A stretch of DNA of 64,000 nt, taken from CAYXLI01 sp964464925 (GTDB lineage: Bacteria; Acidobacteriota; Terriglobia; Bryobacterales; Bryobacteraceae). The translations under genes and the position numbers were made by a program. Every line of letters begins with the position of its first letter. Positions within the stretch are counted from its first letter, which is position 1. A model generated the notes under the pieces. That model did not search any database. It saw only the letters and a program-made list of their open reading frames with translations, and was not told the origin of the DNA. Positions 46,142-54,609 of this stretch are shown piece by piece. Location of the stretch: assembly GCA_964464925.1 (NCBI GenBank), contig CAYXLI010000023.1, positions 1 through 64,000 on the forward strand, in the 5' to 3' direction.

Positions 46142-46341
46142 TTTGAAGTACATCCTCCTGCTTCGAGCGTGGCAGGGAAGGTCCTCCGTAAAGCCCTTTA
46201 TGATTGCAAGTGATTCGAAGTTCGAGAGATCGAGGTGGGGAATGCGTGTGACCGGCGGGAGGATGTCCGGAACTTCGTGGAATCTGGAGAGGTGAGGTTA
46301 CAGGGCCCGAACTTTGAGAGAGAATAGCATGTTTTCATTAG

Positions 46342-46369
46342 TTGCGAACTTTCGCAAGTGTTATATACT
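46342..46369 (+). promoter_or_regulatory. Promoter with 7-2-7 palindromic operator of the molybdoenzyme operon
   Basis: TTGCGAA-CT-TTCGCAA (46342-46357) is a perfect 7-bp inverted repeat. Its left arm contains a -35-like TTGCGA, followed after 16 bases by a -10-like TATACT (46364-46369). The ATG of the first gene is about 40 bases downstream. A repressor bound here would block the promoter; the ArsR-family protein encoded at the end of the operon is the obvious candidate. Confidence 0.55.
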
Positions 46370-46409
46370 GCAGTCGTAGTTATGACGTAGATTGTCCGGA
46401 GATTTATTC

Positions 46410-48227
46410 ATGCCGAGACTCGTCCTGTTGCTTACGATTGCTCTCTTGTTTGAGCCAATCCTTCCAGCGGCACAGCCGGAAGATTCTCCCCCCAATGCCG
46501 CTCCTCCTGCCTCGTTGTCCGCCGCCGACAATCCCGACCAGCTTCGCCAGGAACTGGAGACCCTAAAGAAGGCTGTGGCTTCGCTCGAAGCACGCCTTGC
46601 CGCAACGGAGAAGCGGGCTCAACCCAACTCCGAAACGAAACCCCAAACCGATACTGCCCCGGGCGCCACGCCGCTGGTGGCCGATGTGAAGGAGCTCGAC
46701 CAGCGCATCTCCAATACCGAACGCGAACAAGCATTAGACCGCGTCCGGTTCAGCGGCGATTACCGCTTTGAGGTGCACAATATCCGCGGCTCCATTCCCA
46801 CACACTTCGATGGAATGCAGTTACAGAACCTGGTAGTGAAGACGATGTTCGCGACGCCGGTCCTGGGCCATATGCCGTCGAGCATTAATGAAATCAATAA
46901 TACGGTCGCGACACACTATTCCGATTACCAGTTCTTCACGAACAACCTGACATTCGACAAATTAAAGCAAGGTATGCAGGCGTTTCCTGCGGCCGTGCAG
47001 CAGCAGTTGTTCGGACTGCTCATGCCCTCCACGCTGATACGTTCGTACAAAGACAATACAGATTCGCTGTTCACAAACCGCCTCCGCCTGAAGTTCGACG
47101 CCAAGATTTCGGAGAACATGTCGTTCACCGGCCGGCTCAGCATGTACAAGGTGTTCGGCGATTCCACGGGAGTCCAGACCTTCAACGGACAGCCAAACTC
47201 CCTGAATATTGATGGGACAACGGCGGGTGTGCCGAACTCCGATCAACTACGCGTGGAGCGCGCCTTTTTCAGTTGGAACAACATCGGCGGATCGAAGCTG
47301 TACCTCTCTATCGGGCGCCGCCCCTCCACGGATGGTCCTCCTGTAAATTACCGGCAGGATGAACCGCGCGGGGGGACGCCTTCCGCCACCTTGATCGATT
47401 ACCAGTTCGACGGAATCACAGTAGGCTACCGGCTGAACGAGAACATGGTGTGGCGCCTTTGCTGGGGCCTCGGATACCAGTCAGGTTTCGGCAACGGCAA
47501 TCTTCTTAAGCTCCCGTCCGACCGATTGAAAGACACGCATTTCATGGGTGCGAATCTCGACTTATGGGAATCCGATAAGACTCTGGTGCAGTTTACATAT
47601 GCCCATGCATTCAACGTGACGGACGGGTTCAATGGCCTGATGGTGCTGCCGACGAATCCATTGACCGGCGACGCTGTGGGAGCCCCGTTGGTGATGCGCT
47701 ACACGCCATCTGCGAATCTTGGGGCGATTCACCTGGCCGGATTAAATGTGACCCGCCGGGCGAAAAGTATGGACCTGTACGCCAGCGCGAATGTGTCCGC
47801 CACGCGCCCGAACGGCAAGACAACGCCCTTCGGCGGATTGATGTCGGATCCGTTCGAAACGCCCCGTGATCGGGCGGGGTACATGTATTACGCAGGAGTC
47901 CGCTACAACTTCGCGAATGACGAGCGCACCAAGCTCGGATTCGAATTCAATCACGGGACGCAATACTGGTTCAACTTTGCCCAAGCCGCGGACGACATTG
48001 TGGCTCCGAAAACGAACACGCGCGGGAATGTATTTGAAACGTACCTGACGCACCGCATCAACGACCGTTTCATTTTCAAGGCCGATTACATGAAGTATCT
48101 CTATGACTATTCGGGTTCCGGCTGGCACGTTGGCGCACCGAAAAGGCTCGACCAGATGCCACTTTTGGGATTCCCGACCTACGACGCGGCCGGCATGTTC
48201 TCGTTCGGCCTGATCACCAGATTCTAG
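46410..48227 (+). CDS. DUF3373-type outer-membrane protein
   Basis: This 605-aa protein has a signal peptide (VLLLTIALLFEPILPAA). A coiled-coil stretch at about 40-110 (DQLRQELETLKKAVASLEAR, later LDQRISNTERE) precedes a long barrel-like region that begins VRFSGDYRFEVHNIRG and ends SFGLITRF. This fits the DUF3373 family of putative porins from anaerobic respirers. The ATG at 46410 has GGAG upstream and is preferred to an earlier TTG. It opens the operon, 11 bases before a cytochrome c gene, so it may form the outer-membrane path for the substrate or product of the molybdoenzyme. Confidence 0.78.
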   Translation: MPRLVLLLTIALLFEPILPAAQPEDSPPNAAPPASLSAADNPDQLRQELETLKKAVASLEARLAATEKRAQPNSETKPQTDTAPGATPLVADVKELDQRISNTEREQALDRVRFSGDYRFEVHNIRGSIPTHFDGMQLQNLVVKTMFATPVLGHMPSSINEINNTVATHYSDYQFFTNNLTFDKLKQGMQAFPAAVQQQLFGLLMPSTLIRSYKDNTDSLFTNRLRLKFDAKISENMSFTGRLSMYKVFGDSTGVQTFNGQPNSLNIDGTTAGVPNSDQLRVERAFFSWNNIGGSKLYLSIGRRPSTDGPPVNYRQDEPRGGTPSATLIDYQFDGITVGYRLNENMVWRLCWGLGYQSGFGNGNLLKLPSDRLKDTHFMGANLDLWESDKTLVQFTYAHAFNVTDGFNGLMVLPTNPLTGDAVGAPLVMRYTPSANLGAIHLAGLNVTRRAKSMDLYASANVSATRPNGKTTPFGGLMSDPFETPRDRAGYMYYAGVRYNFANDERTKLGFEFNHGTQYWFNFAQAADDIVAPKTNTRGNVFETYLTHRINDRFIFKADYMKYLYDYSGSGWHVGAPKRLDQMPLLGFPTYDAAGMFSFGLITRF

Positions 48228-48238
48228 GAGCTACGATT

Positions 48239-48571
48239 ATGTCCATTTTGATTCGTTTGGCACAGATTTGCGTACTGGGATCCGCTCTCGTACTCATTGC
48301 CTCGGTGAATCCGAAAGGCAATGAAGGCAAAGGCAAGTATTATTTCAAGCAGACCTGCAAGGACTGCCACACGAAGGGCGCGAAGGGCGGAGAAGTTTCG
48401 CCACTGACCAAGACGATGGCGCAGTGGCGCAGTTACTTCGCCAAAGGGAAGCATGCGGCAAGCGCAGAGCCGCTGACGAAGTTCATGCCGGCTGAGCAAC
48501 TGCTGGACGTGCAAACCTTCCTGGTGAACCACGCGGCCGACTCGCTGCAGCCGGAAACCTGCGGCAAGTAA
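48239..48571 (+). CDS. Small monoheme cytochrome c
   Basis: This 110-aa exported protein has an N-terminal hydrophobic signal or anchor (about 5-22) and one CxxCH (C40-K-D-C43-H44). M83 in KFMPAEQL is a plausible axial ligand, giving a class I-like fold. It lies between the outer-membrane protein and the molybdoenzyme genes with an AGGAG Shine-Dalgarno, so it is likely the periplasmic electron carrier of the module. The 71 bases after it include a 6-bp hairpin (48600-48623) that could tune downstream expression. Confidence 0.85.
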   Translation: MSILIRLAQICVLGSALVLIASVNPKGNEGKGKYYFKQTCKDCHTKGAKGGEVSPLTKTMAQWRSYFAKGKHAASAEPLTKFMPAEQLLDVQTFLVNHAADSLQPETCGK

Positions 48572-48642
48572 ACCGGTCGCGAAATCCAAAGCGAAGCACG
48601 GGACGGATCCGTGGGTTCGTCCCCTCTTCCAACAGGTGAGCC

Positions 48643-50808
48643 ATGCTCAATTCTCTACACCGGCGCCATTTTTTCCAAATCGCAACGGCGGGCGCCGCCG
48701 TTGCTACACAGATCGGGTGCGGGCGGAAGCCTTCGAGCGCAGGACAGCGGGCCGAAGTTCCGACGACGTGCGAACTGTGCCCGAATAAATGCTCAGTGAT
48801 CGCCGTGGTCGAAGACGGTCTGATCCGGAAGCTGAATCCAAACCCTGAAAATCCGAAGTCCCGAGGCATGCTGTGCGCGCGGGGAAATGCGGGCATGCTG
48901 CAGGTCTACGATCCGGACCGGCTGAAGAGGCCGTTGATCCGCGCCGGCGCGCGCGGCGAGGGAAAGTGGCGGGAGGTTACCTGGAACGAAGCGTTCGACT
49001 ATACGGCGAACCAGCTCCGGGTCATTCAGGACAAGTACGGTCCGCAAGGAGTGTTGTGGTCGTCGACGGAAGCCTTCGCCGAGATCTTCTTCAAGAATCT
49101 CGGATTGGCATTCGGCTCACCAAACATTGTGCGGCACCCGACCTTGTGCCTGGCGTCGGTAAACCTAGCGTATTCGATTACGTTCGGGACGGTACCCTCC
49201 TTCGATCTGTTGAACGCGAACTACGTCATCATGGCGGGCGCAAATCGCCTGGAAGCTCTGATCACGCCGGATACGATGGACCTGATCGAATCGACGATGA
49301 ACCGGAAGACGCGGCTGATCTGCCTGGATCCCCGGTTTACCGTCACAGCGGCGAAGGCAGACGAGTGGTATCCGTTGAAGCCCGGAACGGATCTGGCGTT
49401 CCTGCTTGCGATGCTGCACGTGATCATCGGCGAGAACCGGTACGACAAGCTGTTTGTGGAGACTTACACGAGCGGCTTCGAGCAGCTTGCGGATCACGTG
49501 AAGCAATATACGCCGGAGTGGGCCGAGAAAGAGACGGATATTCCGGCGAAAGACATCATCCGGATCGCCCGGGAGTTCTCCGATGCAGCGCCAAGAGCGG
49601 TGTTCTACGCAGGCAGGCGCTCTTCCTGGTATCAGAACGACTTTCAGATGCGAAGGGCGCAGGCGATCTTGAACGCCGTAACGGGCAACTGGGACAAGCA
49701 GGGCGGCATGGTTCCGAATGCGAAAATCGCGTTGGGCGAGTACATGTTTCTGCCGTGGGACGACCCGAAGGTTCCGCGTGTGGACGAGATAGAGGAGCGA
49801 TTCCCACTCGCGGCAAGAGGAGATGGCGCCTATCTTGCGCTTCGTGAGAACGTTCTGGCAGGCAGGCCATATCCGATTAAAGGCTGGATGATTTCCAAGC
49901 AGGACCCGCTGAGCGCTCTGCCGGAACAGGCGAAGACAATGCGGATGATCGAGCAGATGGACTTCATTGGGGTAATCGACATCCAGATGAGCGACACCGC
50001 ATACTACGCCGATGTAGTCTTTCCGGAATCGACCTACCTGGAGCGGCAAGACCCGATCGAAGTGCTGAGCGGCATCTGGCCAGTGGTAGTGCTGCGGCAG
50101 CCAGTAATTCCACCACTGCACGACACGAAGCCGTGCCTCGACATTGTTCAAGGAATCGCGAAACGGCTGAACCTGGGCATGTACTTCGACTACACGATCG
50201 ACCAATGGAACGAAGCGGCCGCGAAAGAACTGCCCGTGGAAATGCCTTTGCAACACCTGAAGAAACACGGCGTGTTCACACCGCCAGGTGGGCCGAAGTA
50301 CGGCACGACTCTCACGCCCGATCACCGGTTCATCACCGGTTCGGGAAAGATCGACCTGTATTCGGACCGGCTGAAAGAGCACGGCTATGATCCGCTGCCG
50401 GTTTATCAACAACCGGTGCAGCCGCCGCCGGATCAGTTCCGGCTGGTGATTGGCCGGAAGGCATACTTCACGCACGCGAACACTACGAACAACCCTTGGC
50501 TGCATGACTTCGCACCCGAGAACCGGTTGTGGATCAACCCCGTTTCGGCGCGGACCGCGGGAGTGGCGGACGGCGACGTAGTAGAAGTGGCGAGCCGCGT
50601 GGGCGCCGTCCGGCTGCGGGCGAGAGTCAGCGAGGAGATTCGGCCCGACTGCGTTTTCATGCTTCATGGTTTCGGCAAACGCTCACCGCAACTAACGCGC
50701 GTTTACCACCGTGGAGGCGCTGATGCCGTTCTACTGGAGACGGCGTGGGACAGAGTATCAGGGAACGCCGCGATGCACGAAACGTTCGTGCGGGTGAGAA
50801 AGGTATGA
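48643..50808 (+). CDS. Molybdopterin oxidoreductase catalytic subunit, PhsA/PsrA-like
   Basis: This 721-aa enzyme of the DMSO reductase family has a TAT signal (HRRHFFQIATAG, residues 6-17), [4Fe-4S] ligands C43/C46/C50/C78 (CELCPNKC) and a probable molybdenum ligand C169 (RHPTLCLAS). The text LWSSTEAFAEIFFKNLGLAFGSPN is closest to thiosulfate/polysulfide reductases, and the length suits PsrA/PhsA better than ArrA/ArxA. C26 (QIGC) might be a lipidation site but the lipobox is poor. It works with the Fe-S and NrfD subunits encoded next. The substrate is not assignable; sulfur compounds are most likely, arsenic oxyanions possible. Confidence 0.85.
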   Translation: MLNSLHRRHFFQIATAGAAVATQIGCGRKPSSAGQRAEVPTTCELCPNKCSVIAVVEDGLIRKLNPNPENPKSRGMLCARGNAGMLQVYDPDRLKRPLIRAGARGEGKWREVTWNEAFDYTANQLRVIQDKYGPQGVLWSSTEAFAEIFFKNLGLAFGSPNIVRHPTLCLASVNLAYSITFGTVPSFDLLNANYVIMAGANRLEALITPDTMDLIESTMNRKTRLICLDPRFTVTAAKADEWYPLKPGTDLAFLLAMLHVIIGENRYDKLFVETYTSGFEQLADHVKQYTPEWAEKETDIPAKDIIRIAREFSDAAPRAVFYAGRRSSWYQNDFQMRRAQAILNAVTGNWDKQGGMVPNAKIALGEYMFLPWDDPKVPRVDEIEERFPLAARGDGAYLALRENVLAGRPYPIKGWMISKQDPLSALPEQAKTMRMIEQMDFIGVIDIQMSDTAYYADVVFPESTYLERQDPIEVLSGIWPVVVLRQPVIPPLHDTKPCLDIVQGIAKRLNLGMYFDYTIDQWNEAAAKELPVEMPLQHLKKHGVFTPPGGPKYGTTLTPDHRFITGSGKIDLYSDRLKEHGYDPLPVYQQPVQPPPDQFRLVIGRKAYFTHANTTNNPWLHDFAPENRLWINPVSARTAGVADGDVVEVASRVGAVRLRARVSEEIRPDCVFMLHGFGKRSPQLTRVYHRGGADAVLLETAWDRVSGNAAMHETFVRVRKV

Positions 50809-51359
50809 GCGCCATGGGTTCGAAAAGGTATGCCCTCGTCATCGATTCGCGGAAGTGTATCAACTGCAAGGCGTGCGTGGTAGCGTGCCGCGCCGAGAAC
50901 AGGGTGCCGCTGGGACACAGCCGCGACTGGATCAATGAAGAGCATCGGGGCGTGTGGCCCCGGCTGCTGGCGACATTCGAGCCGGAACAGTGCCACCATT
51001 GCGCGAACCCGTCCTGTGTTCGCGTATGCCCAACGGGCGCATCGTTCCAAAGGGACGATGGTCTGGTGCTAGTGAACCAGGAGGATTGCATTGGCTGCCG
51101 CTATTGCATGATTGCCTGCCCGTACGAAGCCCGGTTCTTCCGGGAAGACACGGGGGTGGTGGAAAAGTGCACATTTTGCGTGCAGCGGGTGAACCGGGGC
51201 GAGATGCCGGCATGCGTGGAGACCTGTCCTTCGAAAGTTCGGGTGTTCGGCGATATCGCCGATCCAAATTCCAAGGCCGCGCAGCTTCTCGAAACGCGCG
51301 GATACCGGGTTCACAAAGCGGAAACGGGGAACGGGCCCCAGATCTATTACTTGCTTTAG
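50805..51359 (+). CDS. Four-cluster Fe-S electron-transfer subunit (PsrB/PhsB-like)
   Basis: This 184-aa ferredoxin-type subunit has four cysteine groups: CINCKACVVAC, CHHCANPSCVRVC, CIGCRYCMIAC and CTFCVQRVNRGEMPACVETC. It transfers electrons between the molybdenum subunit and the NrfD-type membrane subunit. It has no signal peptide and should be exported with the TAT-bearing subunit. The ATG at 50805 overlaps the preceding stop (ATGA) and has GAGAAAGG upstream; the longer frame to 50745 lies inside the molybdoenzyme gene. Confidence 0.92.
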   Translation: MSAMGSKRYALVIDSRKCINCKACVVACRAENRVPLGHSRDWINEEHRGVWPRLLATFEPEQCHHCANPSCVRVCPTGASFQRDDGLVLVNQEDCIGCRYCMIACPYEARFFREDTGVVEKCTFCVQRVNRGEMPACVETCPSKVRVFGDIADPNSKAAQLLETRGYRVHKAETGNGPQIYYLL

Positions 51360-51368
51360 GAGATCCAG

Positions 51369-52316
51369 ATGACACATAGCGAATGGGGCTTTCTGATTGT
51401 CAATTATCTGTTTCTGGGCGGAATCTCGGCCGGCGTGTTTTTCGCCTCGGCGCTCGCACTGTACCTGAAGGATGACGCCAACGATCCGAACGACGCGGTC
51501 ATCCGCTATGGAGCGATGATTGCGCCCTGGCCGGTCACAATCGGATCGCTCCTTCTTATTTTCGATCTCGGGAACTGGTGGCGGTTCTACAAATTGTTCT
51601 GGCACTTCCGGTGGCAGAGTCCGATGTCGATCGGCTCGTGGCTTCTGGCGCTGTTCACTGCAGTAGCGTTCCTTTATTTCTGGGCGTGGCTGCCGGCGAG
51701 CGCGCGGAATGCGGTGTTCGCGTGGTCACGGCTGCCGGCACGATTCCGCCTCGACCTTTCGCGATGGCGCACCCGGCTGGCGGCCGCGGGACTGCCGCTT
51801 AGCGTCGCGGTCGGAATCTACACCGGGGTGCTGCTTGGCGCAGTGCAATCCCGGCCCTTCTGGAACACGAACCTGGTGGCGCAGATCTTCCTCTTTTCGG
51901 CGCTTTCGACCGGCTGCGCGGTTCTGATCATTGCATTATCGGTTTCCCGGAAGCGGATGGAACCGCGGCAACTTCGTTTCCTGTATACGCTCGACGTGTG
52001 CCTGATCCTTCTAGAGCTATTCGTGGTGCTGCCGTACATCATTCATGGCGAGCTATCGACACGAGCCGTGCGGGATTCTCTGGATCTGATCCTGGGAGGG
52101 CCGTATACGTTTGCATTCTGGGCGCTCTTTGTGAGCGCCGGGCTGATGGCTCCGCTCGCGTTAGAGGTATGGGAACTCGGTCCGGCGGTTCTGTGGGGAA
52201 CTCCGATTCATCACAACCGGAGACTTGCAGCAGTTGCGGCCGCTCTTGTGATTTTCGGCGGCTATACCTTACGTTATGTGTTTGTATTCGCCGGCCAGAA
52301 CAGCACTTTCCGGTAG
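51369..52316 (+). CDS. NrfD/PsrC-type membrane subunit
   Basis: This 315-aa polytopic membrane protein has about eight hydrophobic segments, beginning WGFLIVNYLFLGGISAGVFF, the NrfD/PsrC N-terminal signature. It contains no haem-binding pattern, consistent with the quinone- or quinol-reactive PsrC subunit. It completes the three-subunit membrane complex with the two preceding genes and starts 9 bases after the Fe-S gene, with AGGAG in the gap. Confidence 0.9.
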   Translation: MTHSEWGFLIVNYLFLGGISAGVFFASALALYLKDDANDPNDAVIRYGAMIAPWPVTIGSLLLIFDLGNWWRFYKLFWHFRWQSPMSIGSWLLALFTAVAFLYFWAWLPASARNAVFAWSRLPARFRLDLSRWRTRLAAAGLPLSVAVGIYTGVLLGAVQSRPFWNTNLVAQIFLFSALSTGCAVLIIALSVSRKRMEPRQLRFLYTLDVCLILLELFVVLPYIIHGELSTRAVRDSLDLILGGPYTFAFWALFVSAGLMAPLALEVWELGPAVLWGTPIHHNRRLAAVAAALVIFGGYTLRYVFVFAGQNSTFR

Positions 52317-52368
52317 AGGCAGCTAGCGCGGCAAGCAAGCTGAATGTACGATGCTGTTAGGAACACTG

Positions 52369-52704
52369 ATGCGGAAACCGAAGAATACAGCAGTCGACGA
52401 TCAGGTCTACGAAATGCAGGTACGGATCTGCAAATCTTTTGCGAACGCTACCAGGCTTCGGATGCTCGACATCCTGGCCAAGCAGGAACGTACCGTTTCC
52501 GAACTGCAAAGTGAACTCGGGATCACGACTGCGAACGTTTCGCAGCACCTGGCCATTCTGAAAGCGGCAGGCGTTGTGACCACACGGCGCGAGGGCAAGC
52601 AGATCTTCTGCTCACTGGCGATTCCTGAAGTGAAGAGCGCATGCCAGCTCATCCGCGATGTTCTTCGGGCCCAAATACGCAGGGGCCAGCAGCTCGAGAT
52701 TTGA
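52369..52704 (+). CDS. ArsR-family winged-helix regulator
   Basis: This is a 111-aa winged helix-turn-helix protein. The recognition region TVSELQSELGITTANVSQHLAILKAAGVV and wing TTRREGKQIF are typical of ArsR/SmtB. The classical metal motif ELCVCDL is absent (ELQSEL instead). The cysteines are C21, C81 and C92; a thiol- or sulfur-responsive C21-C92 pair is conceivable but speculative. The ATG at 52369 has AGGA upstream; an ATG 18 bases earlier has none. It follows the NrfD gene by 52 bases and is the likely ligand of the palindrome at 46342-46357. Confidence 0.88.
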   Translation: MRKPKNTAVDDQVYEMQVRICKSFANATRLRMLDILAKQERTVSELQSELGITTANVSQHLAILKAAGVVTTRREGKQIFCSLAIPEVKSACQLIRDVLRAQIRRGQQLEI

Positions 52705-52716
52705 CGAGGAAAATCT

Positions 52717-53076
52717 ATGAAGCTGAGATTGAATGATCATTCCGTTCGATTGCGAGTAGGGAAGTCGGAAGTGAAGGCGCTAGCCGAGCGCGGGACGGTT
52801 TCTACCACGCTGGCATTTCCGGGAGGCACGGCGCTCACGTTCCGGGCGTCCGCAGGGGCGGTAGAACGCGTCTGCGTTTCCTATCAACCGGCACTGGTCG
52901 AGGTGCTGCTGCCGGCGGCTGCGGCTGCGCGCTGGGCTTCGTCGGACGAAGTGGGTATCTACGGGCAGCAGGACGGAATCGACATTCTGCTGGAAAAGGA
53001 TTTTAGGCGCACGTCGCTGCCGTCGCCGGACGATGAGGACCGGTATCCGAACCCGCGCAGCGCATCCCGGGTATGA
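52717..53076 (+). CDS. Small conserved protein, DUF7009-like
   Basis: This 119-aa soluble protein starts with MKLRLNDHSVRLRVGKSEV and the VKALAERGTVSTTLAFPGG segment, the pattern of the small uncharacterised DUF7009-type proteins. It is mostly beta-rich and ends in a short polar tail. It has AGGA upstream of its ATG and lies 12 bases after the regulator gene, so it is the last gene of the molybdoenzyme operon. No function is known. A role in assembly, or in sensing together with the regulator, would be a guess. Confidence 0.7.
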   Translation: MKLRLNDHSVRLRVGKSEVKALAERGTVSTTLAFPGGTALTFRASAGAVERVCVSYQPALVEVLLPAAAAARWASSDEVGIYGQQDGIDILLEKDFRRTSLPSPDDEDRYPNPRSASRV

Positions 53077-53097
53077 GAGCGAATCTTGAGCGGAACG

Positions 53098-54561
53098 CTA
53101 GTCCGCGGGAATGGCGAACTGATCGCCCGTGTCGGTAACCCATTGTTTGAGGCGGGCGATGAGCTTTTTCCGCTCCGGCCGGAACCGATTATTTTGAGCC
53201 AGGTTCGCTTCTTCGAAGGGATCTTCGTTCAGATTGAACATCACAAATGAGCGGTTCTCGAAGCAGGCATACTTCCACCCGTCGCGCGTGACCAGGCCAC
53301 GATAGACAGTGTTGATACTGTCGGCATGTCCGGTAGGGACGACGTTCTGCAAGTAAACCGAATCCGCGTCCTTGCCGGTTGCGGGCTTCTGAATCCGATA
53401 GTGCGACAGGTCTGTCCCGGTCATCCAGTCTGGCTGTTTGATGTTGCACAGCCCAAGCGTGGTCGGCGCGATATCGACGTGGTTTGACATCACGGGAAGT
53501 CGCCCGACGCGCCAAGGAGGATATCGGGCCTGCCCTCCGGAGATCACGAAGGGCGTGCGGATGGCTTCCTCAAATGGATTGACTTTGCGAAACATGCCGT
53601 GGGATCCATGCATATCCCCGTGATCGGCGAAAAACAGGATGTGCGTGTTCTCAAGCTCGCCGTGGTCCTTGAGTACCTGGATAACCCTGCCGTAGTTCCA
53701 GTCGAGATTCTCGATCATTGCGTAGTATCCGGCGAGATCGCGGCGGGCTTCCTTCTCGATGCGGTCCACGTGGGCGGTGTTGGACCGGAGTTCGAGCTTG
53801 GCGGGATTGTAATTGGCCATCCAGCGCTCGGGAGCAATATAGGGATCGTGCGGCGGCTGTACGCTGAGCACGCCAAAGAAGGGCTGGCCAGATTGTTTGC
53901 GCGCCTGACTACGCTCCTTTATATAGGCCGTGAACAAATCCGTGAGCGCATCGGTCTCATACCCTGGCAGGCGATAGTGGAACGCGTCCTTGCCGGTACC
54001 ACCGTGCACCCAGCAGTCCCACTGGCTGTTATTGTTCTCATAGCCGGTCCACTGTTGGAATCCGCCGCGCCGGGACGGGTCGGTGATGAAAAAGGCCGCG
54101 CGGCCGTCGCGTTCGTGCCAGCCGCCGAGGTGCCATTTGCCGAAGTAACCTGTGTGATATCCGTTTTCATTAAACACGTCGGCAATGGTTTTTTGATTGG
54201 CGGGAAGAGGATACTCGTGACCCGGGACGCAGTTGTGCGGATACTTGCTGGTCAGCATGGAGCCGCGGAAGGGACAGCACAGGGGGAATCCGGACACGTG
54301 TCCGCCGAAGGTCACACCATTCACAGCAGCGCGGTCGAGGTTCGGCGTACGGGCATTCGGATCGCCTTCCGAAGCCAACGCCTGCCTGCGGAACTGATCC
54401 CCAAGAATCCACAGGACGTTCGGTTTGGGATCGGGACGGGGAGATGGAGCCTCATGGCCTGCCGGGGGCGGCACAGGAAACTGCTGTTGAGCGCTCAAGG
54501 CTCCCGCGGACGCGATTCCCGCCTGAATGAAGGATCGCCGATTTATGGTGTTGGTGGACAT
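53098..54561 (-). CDS. TAT-exported sulfatase
   Basis: This 487-aa type I sulfatase has a TAT-like signal (NRRSFIQAGIASAG, ending before residue 30). The formylglycine motif CxPxR is present as C95-C-P-F-R99, followed by GSMLTS, where most sulfatases have TG. Metal-site segments are D55 in WILGDQ and the ADHGD near 320. Its substrate is probably a sulfated polysaccharide or ester. It needs a formylglycine-generating enzyme, which is not encoded in this window. The 3' end lies 21 bases from the convergent DUF7009-like gene. Confidence 0.9.
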   Translation of the reverse strand: MSTNTINRRSFIQAGIASAGALSAQQQFPVPPPAGHEAPSPRPDPKPNVLWILGDQFRRQALASEGDPNARTPNLDRAAVNGVTFGGHVSGFPLCCPFRGSMLTSKYPHNCVPGHEYPLPANQKTIADVFNENGYHTGYFGKWHLGGWHERDGRAAFFITDPSRRGGFQQWTGYENNNSQWDCWVHGGTGKDAFHYRLPGYETDALTDLFTAYIKERSQARKQSGQPFFGVLSVQPPHDPYIAPERWMANYNPAKLELRSNTAHVDRIEKEARRDLAGYYAMIENLDWNYGRVIQVLKDHGELENTHILFFADHGDMHGSHGMFRKVNPFEEAIRTPFVISGGQARYPPWRVGRLPVMSNHVDIAPTTLGLCNIKQPDWMTGTDLSHYRIQKPATGKDADSVYLQNVVPTGHADSINTVYRGLVTRDGWKYACFENRSFVMFNLNEDPFEEANLAQNNRFRPERKKLIARLKQWVTDTGDQFAIPAD

Positions 54562-54609
54562 AGTGAGGGCTTGAGTTGGAATCGAAGAGCCCGCAGGTGA
54601 CTGGGTTCC

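Noticed and set aside
49165..50667. 500-aa open frame on the minus strand
   Set aside because: It is antisense to the molybdoenzyme gene, has no family resemblance, and is rich in Arg/His as expected for a shadow of GC-rich coding DNA.
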